From NCBI GenBank assembly GCA_004525685.1, contig SPBW01000038.1:1-15109 (forward strand): a DNA stretch of 15,109 nucleotides, read 5' to 3'. The notes under the pieces are model-generated. The model was given only the letters and a program-made list of their open reading frames with translations. It was not told where the DNA came from and did no database searches. Position numbers and translations under genes: made by a program. The DNA comes from Candidatus Atribacteria bacterium (GTDB lineage Bacteria; Bipolaricaulota; Bipolaricaulia; UBA7950; UBA9294). Shown here piece by piece: positions 1-6,611 of the stretch. Position 1 is the stretch's first letter. Every line of letters starts with the position of its first letter.

Positions 1-103
1 AGCCCGCACTCCTGTAGAGTGTCCAAAATAATTCGCAATCCTCAGTTCTGCGGATGCGATTCTGCATGATCAAACGAGAAGTGCCAAGAAAGGGAGGTGC
101 GGA

Positions 104-166
104 ATGAATCTGAAGAAACTCAACACACGGTCCGCAGGTCCCCTTGGCATGGTGAACACCCGCTGA
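104..166 (+). CDS. Possible 20-residue leader peptide or small protein
   Basis: Small ORF reading MNLKKLNTRSAGPLGMVNTR, ended by TGA. A strong Shine-Dalgarno (GGGAGG at 92-97) sits 6 bases before the ATG, and no other usual start codon occurs in this frame back to a stop at 29-31. The peptide is basic (three Arg, two Lys), with no acidic residue, no Cys and no membrane segment. It lies 161 bases before the first ABC-exporter gene, on the same strand, and is followed by short inverted repeats. It could be a translated leader that controls the exporter operon, an independent microprotein, or a chance ORF. I do not recognise the sequence. It lacks obvious features of a modified-peptide precursor. 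Confidence 0.35.
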   Translation: MNLKKLNTRSAGPLGMVNTR

Positions 167-246
167 TTCGACGAATCTGATCTAGAACAGATCTCCTCGT
201 CAACCCCACCCAATACCACCTGCACCGAGTCAGTCTGTCAGACTGA
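165..246 (+). promoter_or_regulatory. Leader region with three short inverted repeats before the ABC exporter operon
   Basis: Three separate perfect inverted repeats occur within 82 bases: GATTCG-A-CGAATC (165-177), GATCT-AGAAC-AGATC (179-193) and TCAGTCT-GTC-AGACTGA (230-246). The first begins inside the stop codon of the small ORF. They could be operator half-sites or weak RNA hairpins. None is followed by a T-run, so a classical terminator is unlikely. The rest of positions 1-327 holds no recognisable gene, and I could not place a convincing sigma-70 promoter there. Confidence 0.3.
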
Positions 247-327
247 GCTTGGGACCCAGATCCACTAACAATCATTCCGCACTTGTGCGCATGGCTAGAA
301 CAGTTCCGACGGACAAGGAAGACAAGC

Positions 328-2112
328 ATGAAAGTACCAATCAAGCAGTACTACAACCTGCTCTCGACTTACTTGAGATCCCAATGGCGGTGGGCAGCTG
401 TTCTGGCGTTGCTCATCCTGGTGACCATTGGGCTGAAGTTGGCGAACCCTCAGATTCTTCGCGTATTCATCGACATAGCCGCAGAGGGTGGTGACCGTTC
501 GATTCTGATCCGTTCGGCACTGTTGTTCTTCGGCGTCGCCCTGTTGACCCAAGCGTTGTCTGTGGCAGCGACGTATGTCGGCGAGACCGTCGCCTGGACA
601 GCCACCAACGCGTTACGCCTTGATCTACTCGATCATGCTCTGCACTTGGATGCCTCGTTTCACAAGGATCACACACCCGGCCAGATGATTGAACGCATTG
701 ATGGAGATGTCGCCACGCTATCGAATTTCTTCTCTCGCTTTGTGATCGATGTGGCAGGAAACGGACTGCTCGTTCTGGGGATCCTCGCCCTGCTCTTTCG
801 TGAGGATTGGCGTATCGGCTTGCCGATTTTCGGATTCGCCATCATCACGTTGTTCTTGTTGATCTGGATCCGCAAGCTTGCAGTTCCCTACTGGACACGT
901 TTCCGCAAGCTCAACGCCGAGTTCTTTGGCTTTCTTGGCGAACACATTTCCGGACGTGAGGACATCCGCGGCAACGGCGCCGTAGATCACGCGATGCGTA
1001 GGTTCTACGAATTCGTGCAGACGATGTTCCCCGTGCGCTTGCGTTCCGGTTTGGGCGGCTACGCTATGTGGATGGCCAACATTGGGCTCTTCGCATTTGG
1101 GCATGCCGTGGCCTTTGGCGTAGGGGCGACGCTTTGGCGGGCTTCTGCGATTACCATCGGAACAGTCTATCTAATCTTTCACTACACCGAATTGCTGCGC
1201 GGGCCGATTTCTGAAATCCGAACCCAGATTACCGATCTTCAGCGCGCTGAAGCCGGAATCCGCCGCATTCGCACCCTCCTGAACACACAGTCCAGCCTGC
1301 CTAATGAAGGAACGCTGCACGTGCCTTCGGGCGCATTGAGCGTAGATTTCGAGGGCGTGTCGTTCGCCTACGAGGCCGCTCGATCACAACTGGCTGAAGA
1401 AGGCAGCGAACCTGAGATGGTGCCTGCTCTGCATAACATCGACTTCTGTCTTGAACCCGGCACTGTGCTTGGGCTTCTAGGAAGAACGGGAAGCGGCAAG
1501 ACGACGCTCGCTCGCCTTCTGGTTCGTCTCTACGATCCTCAGCAAGGCAGTGTTCGTGTGGGAGGCCATCCCGTTGACGCGATTCAGATCGCCGATCTCC
1601 GTAGAGCCGTGCGCAAGGTTCCCCAAGAGGTTCACCTGTTTCACGCCTCGATCCGTGACAACGTGCGCCTATTTGACCAATCAGTGAGTGATGATCAGGT
1701 CTTGCGAGCACTCGACGATCTGGGCATTCGAGATTGGGTGCTTGGCCTTCCCGCGGGTCTCGACACCATGCTAGCAGCAGATGGCGGTGGCTTGTCCGCT
1801 GGGCAAGGACAACTCATTGCGCTGGGGCGTGCATTCCTCGCCGATCCTGGTCTTGTCATCCTCGACGAGGCTTCGTCTCGACTTGATCCTGCGACAGAGA
1901 ATCTGCTGGAGATCGCCGTGGATCGCTTGCTGAAGGATCGAACAGCCATCGTCATCGCCCATCGGCTGTCCACTGTAGAGCGCGCCGATCAAATCATGAT
2001 TCTCGATGACGGTAGGATCGCCGAATTTGGATCGCGCCACGATCTCGCGACAGATCCCACGTCTCGTTTGAGCCAATTGCTTCAAGCAGGACTCGAGGAG
2101 GTGTTGGTATGA
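328..2112 (+). CDS. ABC exporter half-transporter (TMD-NBD), active-site subunit
   Basis: A 594-residue half-transporter of the type IV (ABCB-like) exporter family, using ATP to move an unknown substrate out across the inner membrane. Residues 1-320 hold the membrane domain, with clear helices near 22-38, 64-84, 137-157 and 162-182. The ATPase domain follows: Walker A GRTGSGKT (385-392, Lys391), Q-loop VPQEVHLF, signature LSAGQ (489-493), Walker B ending LDE (catalytic Glu514), D-loop SRLD and switch His545. The signature deviates from LSGGQ while the catalytic Glu is intact. The ATG at 328 has AAGGAAG (315-321) 6 bases upstream; an in-frame ATG at 283 would add 15 residues without a good ribosome site. 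Its stop overlaps the next gene by 4 bases, so the two are translationally coupled. The substrate cannot be read from the sequence. Confidence 0.93.
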   Translation: MKVPIKQYYNLLSTYLRSQWRWAAVLALLILVTIGLKLANPQILRVFIDIAAEGGDRSILIRSALLFFGVALLTQALSVAATYVGETVAWTATNALRLDLLDHALHLDASFHKDHTPGQMIERIDGDVATLSNFFSRFVIDVAGNGLLVLGILALLFREDWRIGLPIFGFAIITLFLLIWIRKLAVPYWTRFRKLNAEFFGFLGEHISGREDIRGNGAVDHAMRRFYEFVQTMFPVRLRSGLGGYAMWMANIGLFAFGHAVAFGVGATLWRASAITIGTVYLIFHYTELLRGPISEIRTQITDLQRAEAGIRRIRTLLNTQSSLPNEGTLHVPSGALSVDFEGVSFAYEAARSQLAEEGSEPEMVPALHNIDFCLEPGTVLGLLGRTGSGKTTLARLLVRLYDPQQGSVRVGGHPVDAIQIADLRRAVRKVPQEVHLFHASIRDNVRLFDQSVSDDQVLRALDDLGIRDWVLGLPAGLDTMLAADGGGLSAGQGQLIALGRAFLADPGLVILDEASSRLDPATENLLEIAVDRLLKDRTAIVIAHRLSTVERADQIMILDDGRIAEFGSRHDLATDPTSRLSQLLQAGLEEVLV

Positions 2113-3902
2113 AGATGCATCAAGCTCTCTGGCAACTGATCAAGTATCGACCCGGCCTTTACACAGCCAATGCCTTGGCTTGGATCGTCATCTTGCTCGC
2201 CGAGTTGGGAACGGGCATCGTGGCCAAGCTCTTCTTTGACTCCATGACAGAAAGCTCGGCAGCCGGACTCACGCTTTGGAGCATCATCGCACTGGTTGTT
2301 GCCGTTGGCATTGCCCGTATCCTGACCATTCTTGTGGGAGCATTGACCGATATTCACCATCGCTACAATATGGGGTCGCTTCTGCGGCGGAATCTCTTGT
2401 CAAGCGTTCTCGCACGCCCTGGCGCCCAATCGTTGGGCCGTTCGACAGGCGAGGCGCTCAACACATTCAGAGATGATTCTCAGGTCGTTGAAGACACCAT
2501 CAGCTGGATCGTGGATCAGATGGCATTCACGGTCTATGCCATTGTTGCGCTGGGTGTCCTGATTGCCATTGATGCAAGAATCACCGCCATCGTGGTGCTT
2601 CCCTTGCTCACGGTCATTGCCGCCGCGCGATCGGTTGCCAAGCACATTCGCCGCTTCAGGGAGGCCGCTCGCCGCGCGACAGAGAAGGTGACCGGCGCGA
2701 TCGGAGAAGCCATGGAGGGCGTTCAGGCCATCCAGCTGGCAGGAGCTGAGAAGCATGTTCTTTCGCATGTGCAAGAACTGAACAAGGCCCGGTTGATAGC
2801 CACAGTGCGCGATCGCCTGCTCAGTCAATCCTTCCATTCGTTCTTCTGGAACACGGCGACGCTATGCACGGGTTTGATCCTGTTGGCTGCGGCCGATGGC
2901 TTAAGAGCCGGGACATTCACTGTCGGTGATTTCGCCCTGTTCGTGATCTATGTGGGCGTCCTCGCTGAATTTGTCGCTGTCATCGGCGATTTCATGATGC
3001 ATCTCAAACAGGGGGCCGTGTCGATGGAACGCATGGTCGAACTGTCTCACGATGGCACTGGCTCTGCTGTGGTTGCCCATGCCCCCATTCACATGCACGG
3101 ACCGTTGCCCGAGGTTCTCGCGCCTCGACGCACAGCCAGTGACCGACTGGAAACCCTACGCATCGATCATCTGTTCTTCAGCTGGCCCAAAGAGGGATGC
3201 ACTGAAGCTGATGCAGAGCGTGTGTTTGCGCTACGAGACATCTCGTTTTCGCTATCGAGAGGCGAGTTTGTCGTGATCACCGGCCGAATCGGATCTGGGA
3301 AGTCCACGCTCTTGCGAACCCTGCTTGGATTGCTGCCGATGGAGCATGGGAGTATTGCCTGGAACGGACGGCCTGTGATAGATCCTGCCGAATTCTTCGT
3401 TCCGCCTCGCTGCGCCTACACGCCTCAGGTGCCTCAGTTGTTCTCGGATACGCTGCAATCCAATATCCGAATGGGGCTTCCGTCCACGCCCGCGGAGATC
3501 GAAGAGGCCCTCTTCTTGGCTGTGATGGAAGACGACGTGCCCCATCTTCAGGCAGGGTTGGATACGATGATCGGGGCCAAGGGCGTCAAGTTGTCGGGAG
3601 GCCAGAGACAGCGTACGGCAGCAGCACGGATGTTCATCCGCGATCCCGAACTGCTCGTGTTTGACGACCTATCGAGCGCTTTGGACGTAGAGACCGAGAA
3701 CCTGCTTTGGGATCGAACCTTCTCGCGCGGAGATCGAACTGCCCTTGTCGTCTCGCACCGCCGACCAGCACTCGAGCGTGCAGATCGCATTATCTTGCTC
3801 AAGGACGGTGCCATTGAAGGCATCGGAGCACTTGGGGATTTGATGGCGAAGCATGAGGAGATGCGCTCGCTCTGGGGCAGCGGATTGGAGGCTCAAGCCT
3901 AG
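2109..3902 (+). CDS. ABC exporter half-transporter (TMD-NBD), partner with degenerate Walker B
   Basis: A 597-residue second half of the exporter, starting at an ATG that overlaps the TGA of the first half. Membrane helices begin near residues 17-43 and 55-80; the ATPase domain fills roughly the last 240 residues. Motifs: Walker A GRIGSGKS (392-399, Lys398), Q-loop TPQVPQLF, signature LSGGQ (495-499), Walker B FDD with Asp520 where the catalytic Glu is expected, D-loop SALD and switch His550. The Glu-to-Asp change marks a degenerate ATP site, as known in heterodimeric exporters such as TM287/288. Because each ATP site pairs the Walker motifs of one subunit with the signature of the other, this site would face the altered LSAGQ of the upstream subunit. 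A linker of about 70 residues lies between the membrane domain and the ATPase. Drug, lipid or peptide export are all possible. Confidence 0.93.
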   Translation: MKMHQALWQLIKYRPGLYTANALAWIVILLAELGTGIVAKLFFDSMTESSAAGLTLWSIIALVVAVGIARILTILVGALTDIHHRYNMGSLLRRNLLSSVLARPGAQSLGRSTGEALNTFRDDSQVVEDTISWIVDQMAFTVYAIVALGVLIAIDARITAIVVLPLLTVIAAARSVAKHIRRFREAARRATEKVTGAIGEAMEGVQAIQLAGAEKHVLSHVQELNKARLIATVRDRLLSQSFHSFFWNTATLCTGLILLAAADGLRAGTFTVGDFALFVIYVGVLAEFVAVIGDFMMHLKQGAVSMERMVELSHDGTGSAVVAHAPIHMHGPLPEVLAPRRTASDRLETLRIDHLFFSWPKEGCTEADAERVFALRDISFSLSRGEFVVITGRIGSGKSTLLRTLLGLLPMEHGSIAWNGRPVIDPAEFFVPPRCAYTPQVPQLFSDTLQSNIRMGLPSTPAEIEEALFLAVMEDDVPHLQAGLDTMIGAKGVKLSGGQRQRTAAARMFIRDPELLVFDDLSSALDVETENLLWDRTFSRGDRTALVVSHRRPALERADRIILLKDGAIEGIGALGDLMAKHEEMRSLWGSGLEAQA

Positions 3903-3912
3903 TCCGAGATCA

Positions 3913-3954
3913 CATGACAAATGCAGCCAATCGAGATGGCGAACATCTGTCATG
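3913..3954. other. Imperfect hairpin between convergent genes
   Basis: CATGAC (3913-3918) pairs with GTCATG (3949-3954), and inside it AGATG-GCGAA-CATCT (3934-3948) forms a second stem that stacks directly on the 3' arm. The 5' side carries a 15-base bulge. It lies just past the stop of the second ABC gene. No T-run follows on either strand, so it is a weak candidate for a transcript end or a 3'-end stabiliser. The remaining bases to 4059 show nothing else. Confidence 0.25.
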
Positions 3955-4059
3955 GGGAGCAAAGAACCCGTCCTTGGCTTTCCTGAGATGCGAAGTGAAA
4001 CTGTACGCCGTGGAGCGCCGTCTCTTCGTACGCATGCGGGATGTAGGGAATGGGGGCGT

Positions 4060-4803
4060 TCACACGCTCTCCCGATCCGCTCCAGCCGATGGCTGCCCCG
4101 CAGGACGGAGCCACCCCGGAACATGTTCTCCTGCTTTTCTCAGCTCTGAACGCAGCGTTCTGGCTTCGGGCTCCCAGCGCTCGACAAGTTGCCAGAATCG
4201 TGCGGAATGGTTCAAGTGCACGGCATGACAGAGTTCATGGATCAGCACGTACCGAGTCAATCTTCTCGGAACAAACAAGAGCTGTGCGTTCAGGCTGACG
4301 GTTCCTTTGCTCGAGTAGCTGCCCCAACGCGTCTTCTGGCAACGAACGACCACGCGCTTGATGGGGATGCCAAGCTCACAAGACAGCGCGTTCGTCCATG
4401 GGACCAGAGCCTCCCGCGCCTGCGCAACCAGCCACTGCCTGAGTGCGGACTGCCAAGCCTGTGTGTTGTTGATCGGGCCACAGATCTGAAGCTCGAACGG
4501 ATGGGTCTCAACGAGCGTGATTGTCTGTTTGTCCGTCTGGATCCAGTCCAGTCGCCACACTTGGTCGAGAGTGGGGAGCTTGATCGTCATCGGGGGCTTG
4601 TCCGCCACACGCATGGCTTGGCGATGATGCTGGATGTGCTGCAGCGCTCTCGCTAACCAGGCTCGCTTCCCTTCTAGCAGCTTCGGAACGAGAGAGCGAT
4701 CGAATCCCTTTGGAATGACGACGACCAACCCGTCAGCAACAGTCACTCGAAATCGCACATGCTTGGCGCGAGCGCTTTCACGAATGGTGTAATCAGGTAT
4801 CAC
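4060..4803 (-). CDS. YgjP-like M48-related zinc metallopeptidase
   Basis: A 247-residue protein of the YgjP/DUF45 group, related to SprT and M48 gluzincin-like peptidases. With this start, the signature RWGSYSSKGTVSLN spans about 159-172 and the zinc site HELCH about 189-193 (His189, Glu190, His193), with a third likely ligand in LNHSARFW (His199). The N-terminal half is the beta-rich region typical of the family. No signal peptide or membrane segment is seen, so it should be cytoplasmic. The physiological substrate of this family is not well defined. Two GTG starts are possible: 4803, with AAAGGA (4813-4818) 9 bases upstream, and 4821, with no visible ribosome site; I chose 4803. It converges on the ABC genes and is divergent from the DinB-fold gene. 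Confidence 0.85.
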   Translation of the reverse strand: MIPDYTIRESARAKHVRFRVTVADGLVVVIPKGFDRSLVPKLLEGKRAWLARALQHIQHHRQAMRVADKPPMTIKLPTLDQVWRLDWIQTDKQTITLVETHPFELQICGPINNTQAWQSALRQWLVAQAREALVPWTNALSCELGIPIKRVVVRCQKTRWGSYSSKGTVSLNAQLLFVPRRLTRYVLIHELCHAVHLNHSARFWQLVERWEPEARTLRSELRKAGEHVPGWLRPAGQPSAGADRESV

Positions 4804-4881
4804 AGAGTCGGGTCCTTTCACTGGCTAGAGTTCAGAGGGTAGAGTATGCCTAGACGCGTCGCCAGACAGAAGAGGAGGCAC

Positions 4882-5472
4882 ATGGACAGTCGAGCCGATT
4901 CCCCTCAAGTCTCACATAGCAAACGTCGGTCAAACGCAGAGACCGTTGAGGCTTCCGGAGCGCGTGCGATGCTTCGCCACTTCTTGGCGTCGCTAGCCTA
5001 TCGAACGCAGAAGGCATTGCGAGGTGCCCCAAGCGGCTTTGGCGAATTCCGGATCGCCTCCGACGTGCGCAATCCACGAGAGCTGGTAAAGCACATGACC
5101 AGCGTGCTGGGCTATGCGCGCACGTTCTTCGTCGGCGGGGAGTACTGGCCCGACTCGCTCCCAACATTGGATGAAGAGGTTGCCCGCTTCCATACAGTTC
5201 TTCAGAGCCTAAGCGAACACTTCAACACCGGGGACTTTTCGAACATGGCTCCAGAGCGCTTTCTTCAGGGGCCGCTTTCGGATGCCATGTCTCACGTCGG
5301 CCAGCTCGCCATGCTGCGGCGGCTGTTCCAGGCTCCCGTCCCTCCGGAGAACTTCATCATGGCGGACATTCGGGCGGGAAACGTGTCTTCGCACCAACCG
5401 GACTCTGTTTCTCCAGATGAGTTCTGGCATACCCCAGCGGGTCCCCAACCAGTACCTGACAACAGGCGATAG
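4882..5472 (+). CDS. DinB-fold family protein of unknown function
   Basis: A 196-residue soluble protein. The pattern NPRELVKHMTSVLGY in the first half and LSDAMSHVGQLAMLRRLFQAPVP in the second matches the DinB/YfiT-like four-helix bundle family, whose members usually bind a metal through three spaced His residues and often act as thiol-dependent S-transferases or stress proteins. The His in VKHM and in SHVGQ are probable metal ligands. The C-terminal 40 residues are polar and Pro-rich and probably disordered. The ATG at 4882 is preceded by GAGGAGG (3-base gap); an in-frame ATG at 4846 with a weaker site (GAGGGT) would add 12 basic residues. It is divergent from the YgjP-like gene and convergent with the EamA gene. 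The reaction and substrate cannot be named. Confidence 0.72.
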   Translation: MDSRADSPQVSHSKRRSNAETVEASGARAMLRHFLASLAYRTQKALRGAPSGFGEFRIASDVRNPRELVKHMTSVLGYARTFFVGGEYWPDSLPTLDEEVARFHTVLQSLSEHFNTGDFSNMAPERFLQGPLSDAMSHVGQLAMLRRLFQAPVPPENFIMADIRAGNVSSHQPDSVSPDEFWHTPAGPQPVPDNRR

Positions 5473-5479
5473 TCTATCG
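5467..5479. repeat. Short perfect inverted repeat at the end of the DinB-fold gene
   Basis: CGATAG-T-CTATCG overlaps the TAG stop of the DinB-fold gene. It lies between convergent genes only 58 bases apart. The single-base centre favours a DNA palindrome over an RNA hairpin, and no T-run follows. Confidence 0.2.
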
Positions 5480-5530
5480 GGGGCAATGCCAACAACCGGT
5501 TCGCCGCCTGGCTGAGCATCGCGATCGTAG

Positions 5531-5956
5531 TCAGACGCTCGACACCAAAGCGATTCCGCCGACGGTCAGAGCCATGCCGATCAGTTGTCTGGGTTGGAGC
5601 GTCGAGCCACCAATCAGTACGCCCATCAGCACGCCGAATATCGGCGAGGTGAAGGCAATGGGCATCACCTGGGCAAGGGAGCCTCCCTTGAGTGCGACAT
5701 AGAAACACAGCATGCCCACGGATCCCGCCAGCACCCCACCGCCAAGGGCAATGTAGAGCAATGGCTTTGGCCCAGCTTCCAACATCGTTCTCCATTGCGG
5801 CGCGCTTGCCGCCGCAAGGACGATCAGAGCAACCGCGGTACGGATGGTGATCCCCACTTGTGGCGGCAGATTCCCCATTAACAGCCCCTTCTTCTCGAAA
5901 TAGCCGCCAACTCCCCAAGCTATCGCTGTGAACAGCGCAAACAACTGTGTACGCAT
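5531..5956 (-). CDS. Half-size EamA-family membrane transporter
   Basis: A 141-residue, strongly hydrophobic protein with about five membrane segments: the N-terminal AIAWGVGGYFEKKG typical of EamA proteins, then helices near 35-52, 65-88, 92-112 and 120-140. EamA members of the drug/metabolite transporter superfamily usually have two repeats and about 10 helices; this has one, like the paired or dimeric half-size members. It should therefore work as a dimer in the inner membrane, exporting or importing a small metabolite that cannot be named. The ATG at 5956 has GGAAAGGA (5962-5969) 5 bases upstream; a longer reading to 6016 would add 20 polar residues and is unlikely. The gene is divergent from the tandem ACT gene, with 139 bases between them. 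Confidence 0.83.
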   Translation of the reverse strand: MRTQLFALFTAIAWGVGGYFEKKGLLMGNLPPQVGITIRTAVALIVLAAASAPQWRTMLEAGPKPLLYIALGGGVLAGSVGMLCFYVALKGGSLAQVMPIAFTSPIFGVLMGVLIGGSTLQPRQLIGMALTVGGIALVSSV

Positions 5957-6095
5957 GGATGTCCTTTCCAATCGGAGAATGGAATTACCGTACTCGCAGT
6001 TCCAGGAACTCGTCAATGCCTCTGGTTATCACGCTGCCCCGGCGCTGGACTTCACGTTGCACGCCATGCGTGCTAGCATGCTGCGGAGGTGACGT

Positions 6096-6470
6096 ATGAA
6101 AGAGTTCTCGTTTCTGAAGGGCAACTGCCCAGGAGCGCTGGCCGAGATCGCAGCCGAGCTGAAAAAGGAACACGTCAACATCGAAGGCATCGCTGGGTTG
6201 ACCGTCCTTGAGGAAGGCGTCATCAGTTTGGTCACAGACAACCCCGGGAGCACTCGAAAGATCCTCAAGGATCTAGATATCGATTTCGAGGAACGCGAGG
6301 CACTGGTGATGGAACTACCCCATCATCCCGGAGAAATCTCCACTCTGCTTGGCCGCCTCAAAGAGGATCACATCAACGTGTTGTCCATTTATGCGGGCGT
6401 CGAGAAGAACAGGCTCATCTTCACTGTCGATCAGGTAGACAAGACGAAGCAGATTCTACGTCTGGAATAG
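6096..6470 (+). CDS. Stand-alone tandem ACT-domain protein
   Basis: A 124-residue soluble protein made of two ACT domains and nothing else. Domain 1 (about 1-63) has the turn NCPGALAEIAAELKKEHVNI; domain 2 (about 66-124) repeats it as HHPGEISTLLGRLKEDHINV. The Pro-Gly at the first helix start and the Asn-Ile/Val that follows are hallmarks of ligand-binding ACT domains, which usually sense amino acids. No catalytic or DNA-binding domain is attached, so it probably regulates a partner or binds an amino acid on its own. GGAGGT (6085-6090) 5 bases before the ATG fixes the start. No enzyme of amino acid synthesis lies nearby to suggest the ligand. Confidence 0.88.
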   Translation: MKEFSFLKGNCPGALAEIAAELKKEHVNIEGIAGLTVLEEGVISLVTDNPGSTRKILKDLDIDFEEREALVMELPHHPGEISTLLGRLKEDHINVLSIYAGVEKNRLIFTVDQVDKTKQILRLE

Positions 6471-6611
6471 CCGCCGCTGGTCGCGCGCCATGCCAATCAG
6501 ATTGACTCGCCGACGTTGCCGCCTGCTTGAGTATTGAGCAGATGGTTTGTCCCTCAATGCCTATCCGCGGGGCGGCTTGCATCCAGTCGACGGCACCTCT
6601 CCGGTAGTCAC

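Noticed and set aside
7..21. CACTC-CTGTA-GAGTG hairpin at the left edge as a terminator
   Set aside because: The stem is only 5 bp and is not followed by a T-run on the plus strand; the upstream gene is outside the window.
283..327. Upstream ATG that would extend the first ABC gene by 15 residues
   Set aside because: There is no good ribosome site before 283, the added residues are unlike a transporter N-terminus, and 328 has AAGGAAG at ideal spacing.
3914..4228. 104-codon plus-strand ORF after the ABC genes
   Set aside because: Over half of it is antisense to the YgjP-like gene, there is no ribosome site before its ATG, and the composition is unlike a protein of this genome.
6051..6079. 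TTCACG, 17-base spacer, TAGCAT with a TGC extension as a promoter for the tandem ACT gene
   Set aside because: The predicted transcript start near 6086 falls inside the Shine-Dalgarno at 6085-6090, which would leave the message without a usable ribosome site.
6513..6550. CTGCT...AGCAG hairpin between the convergent ACT and peptidase genes as a bidirectional terminator
   Set aside because: The 5-bp stem with a 9-base loop and no T-run is too weak.
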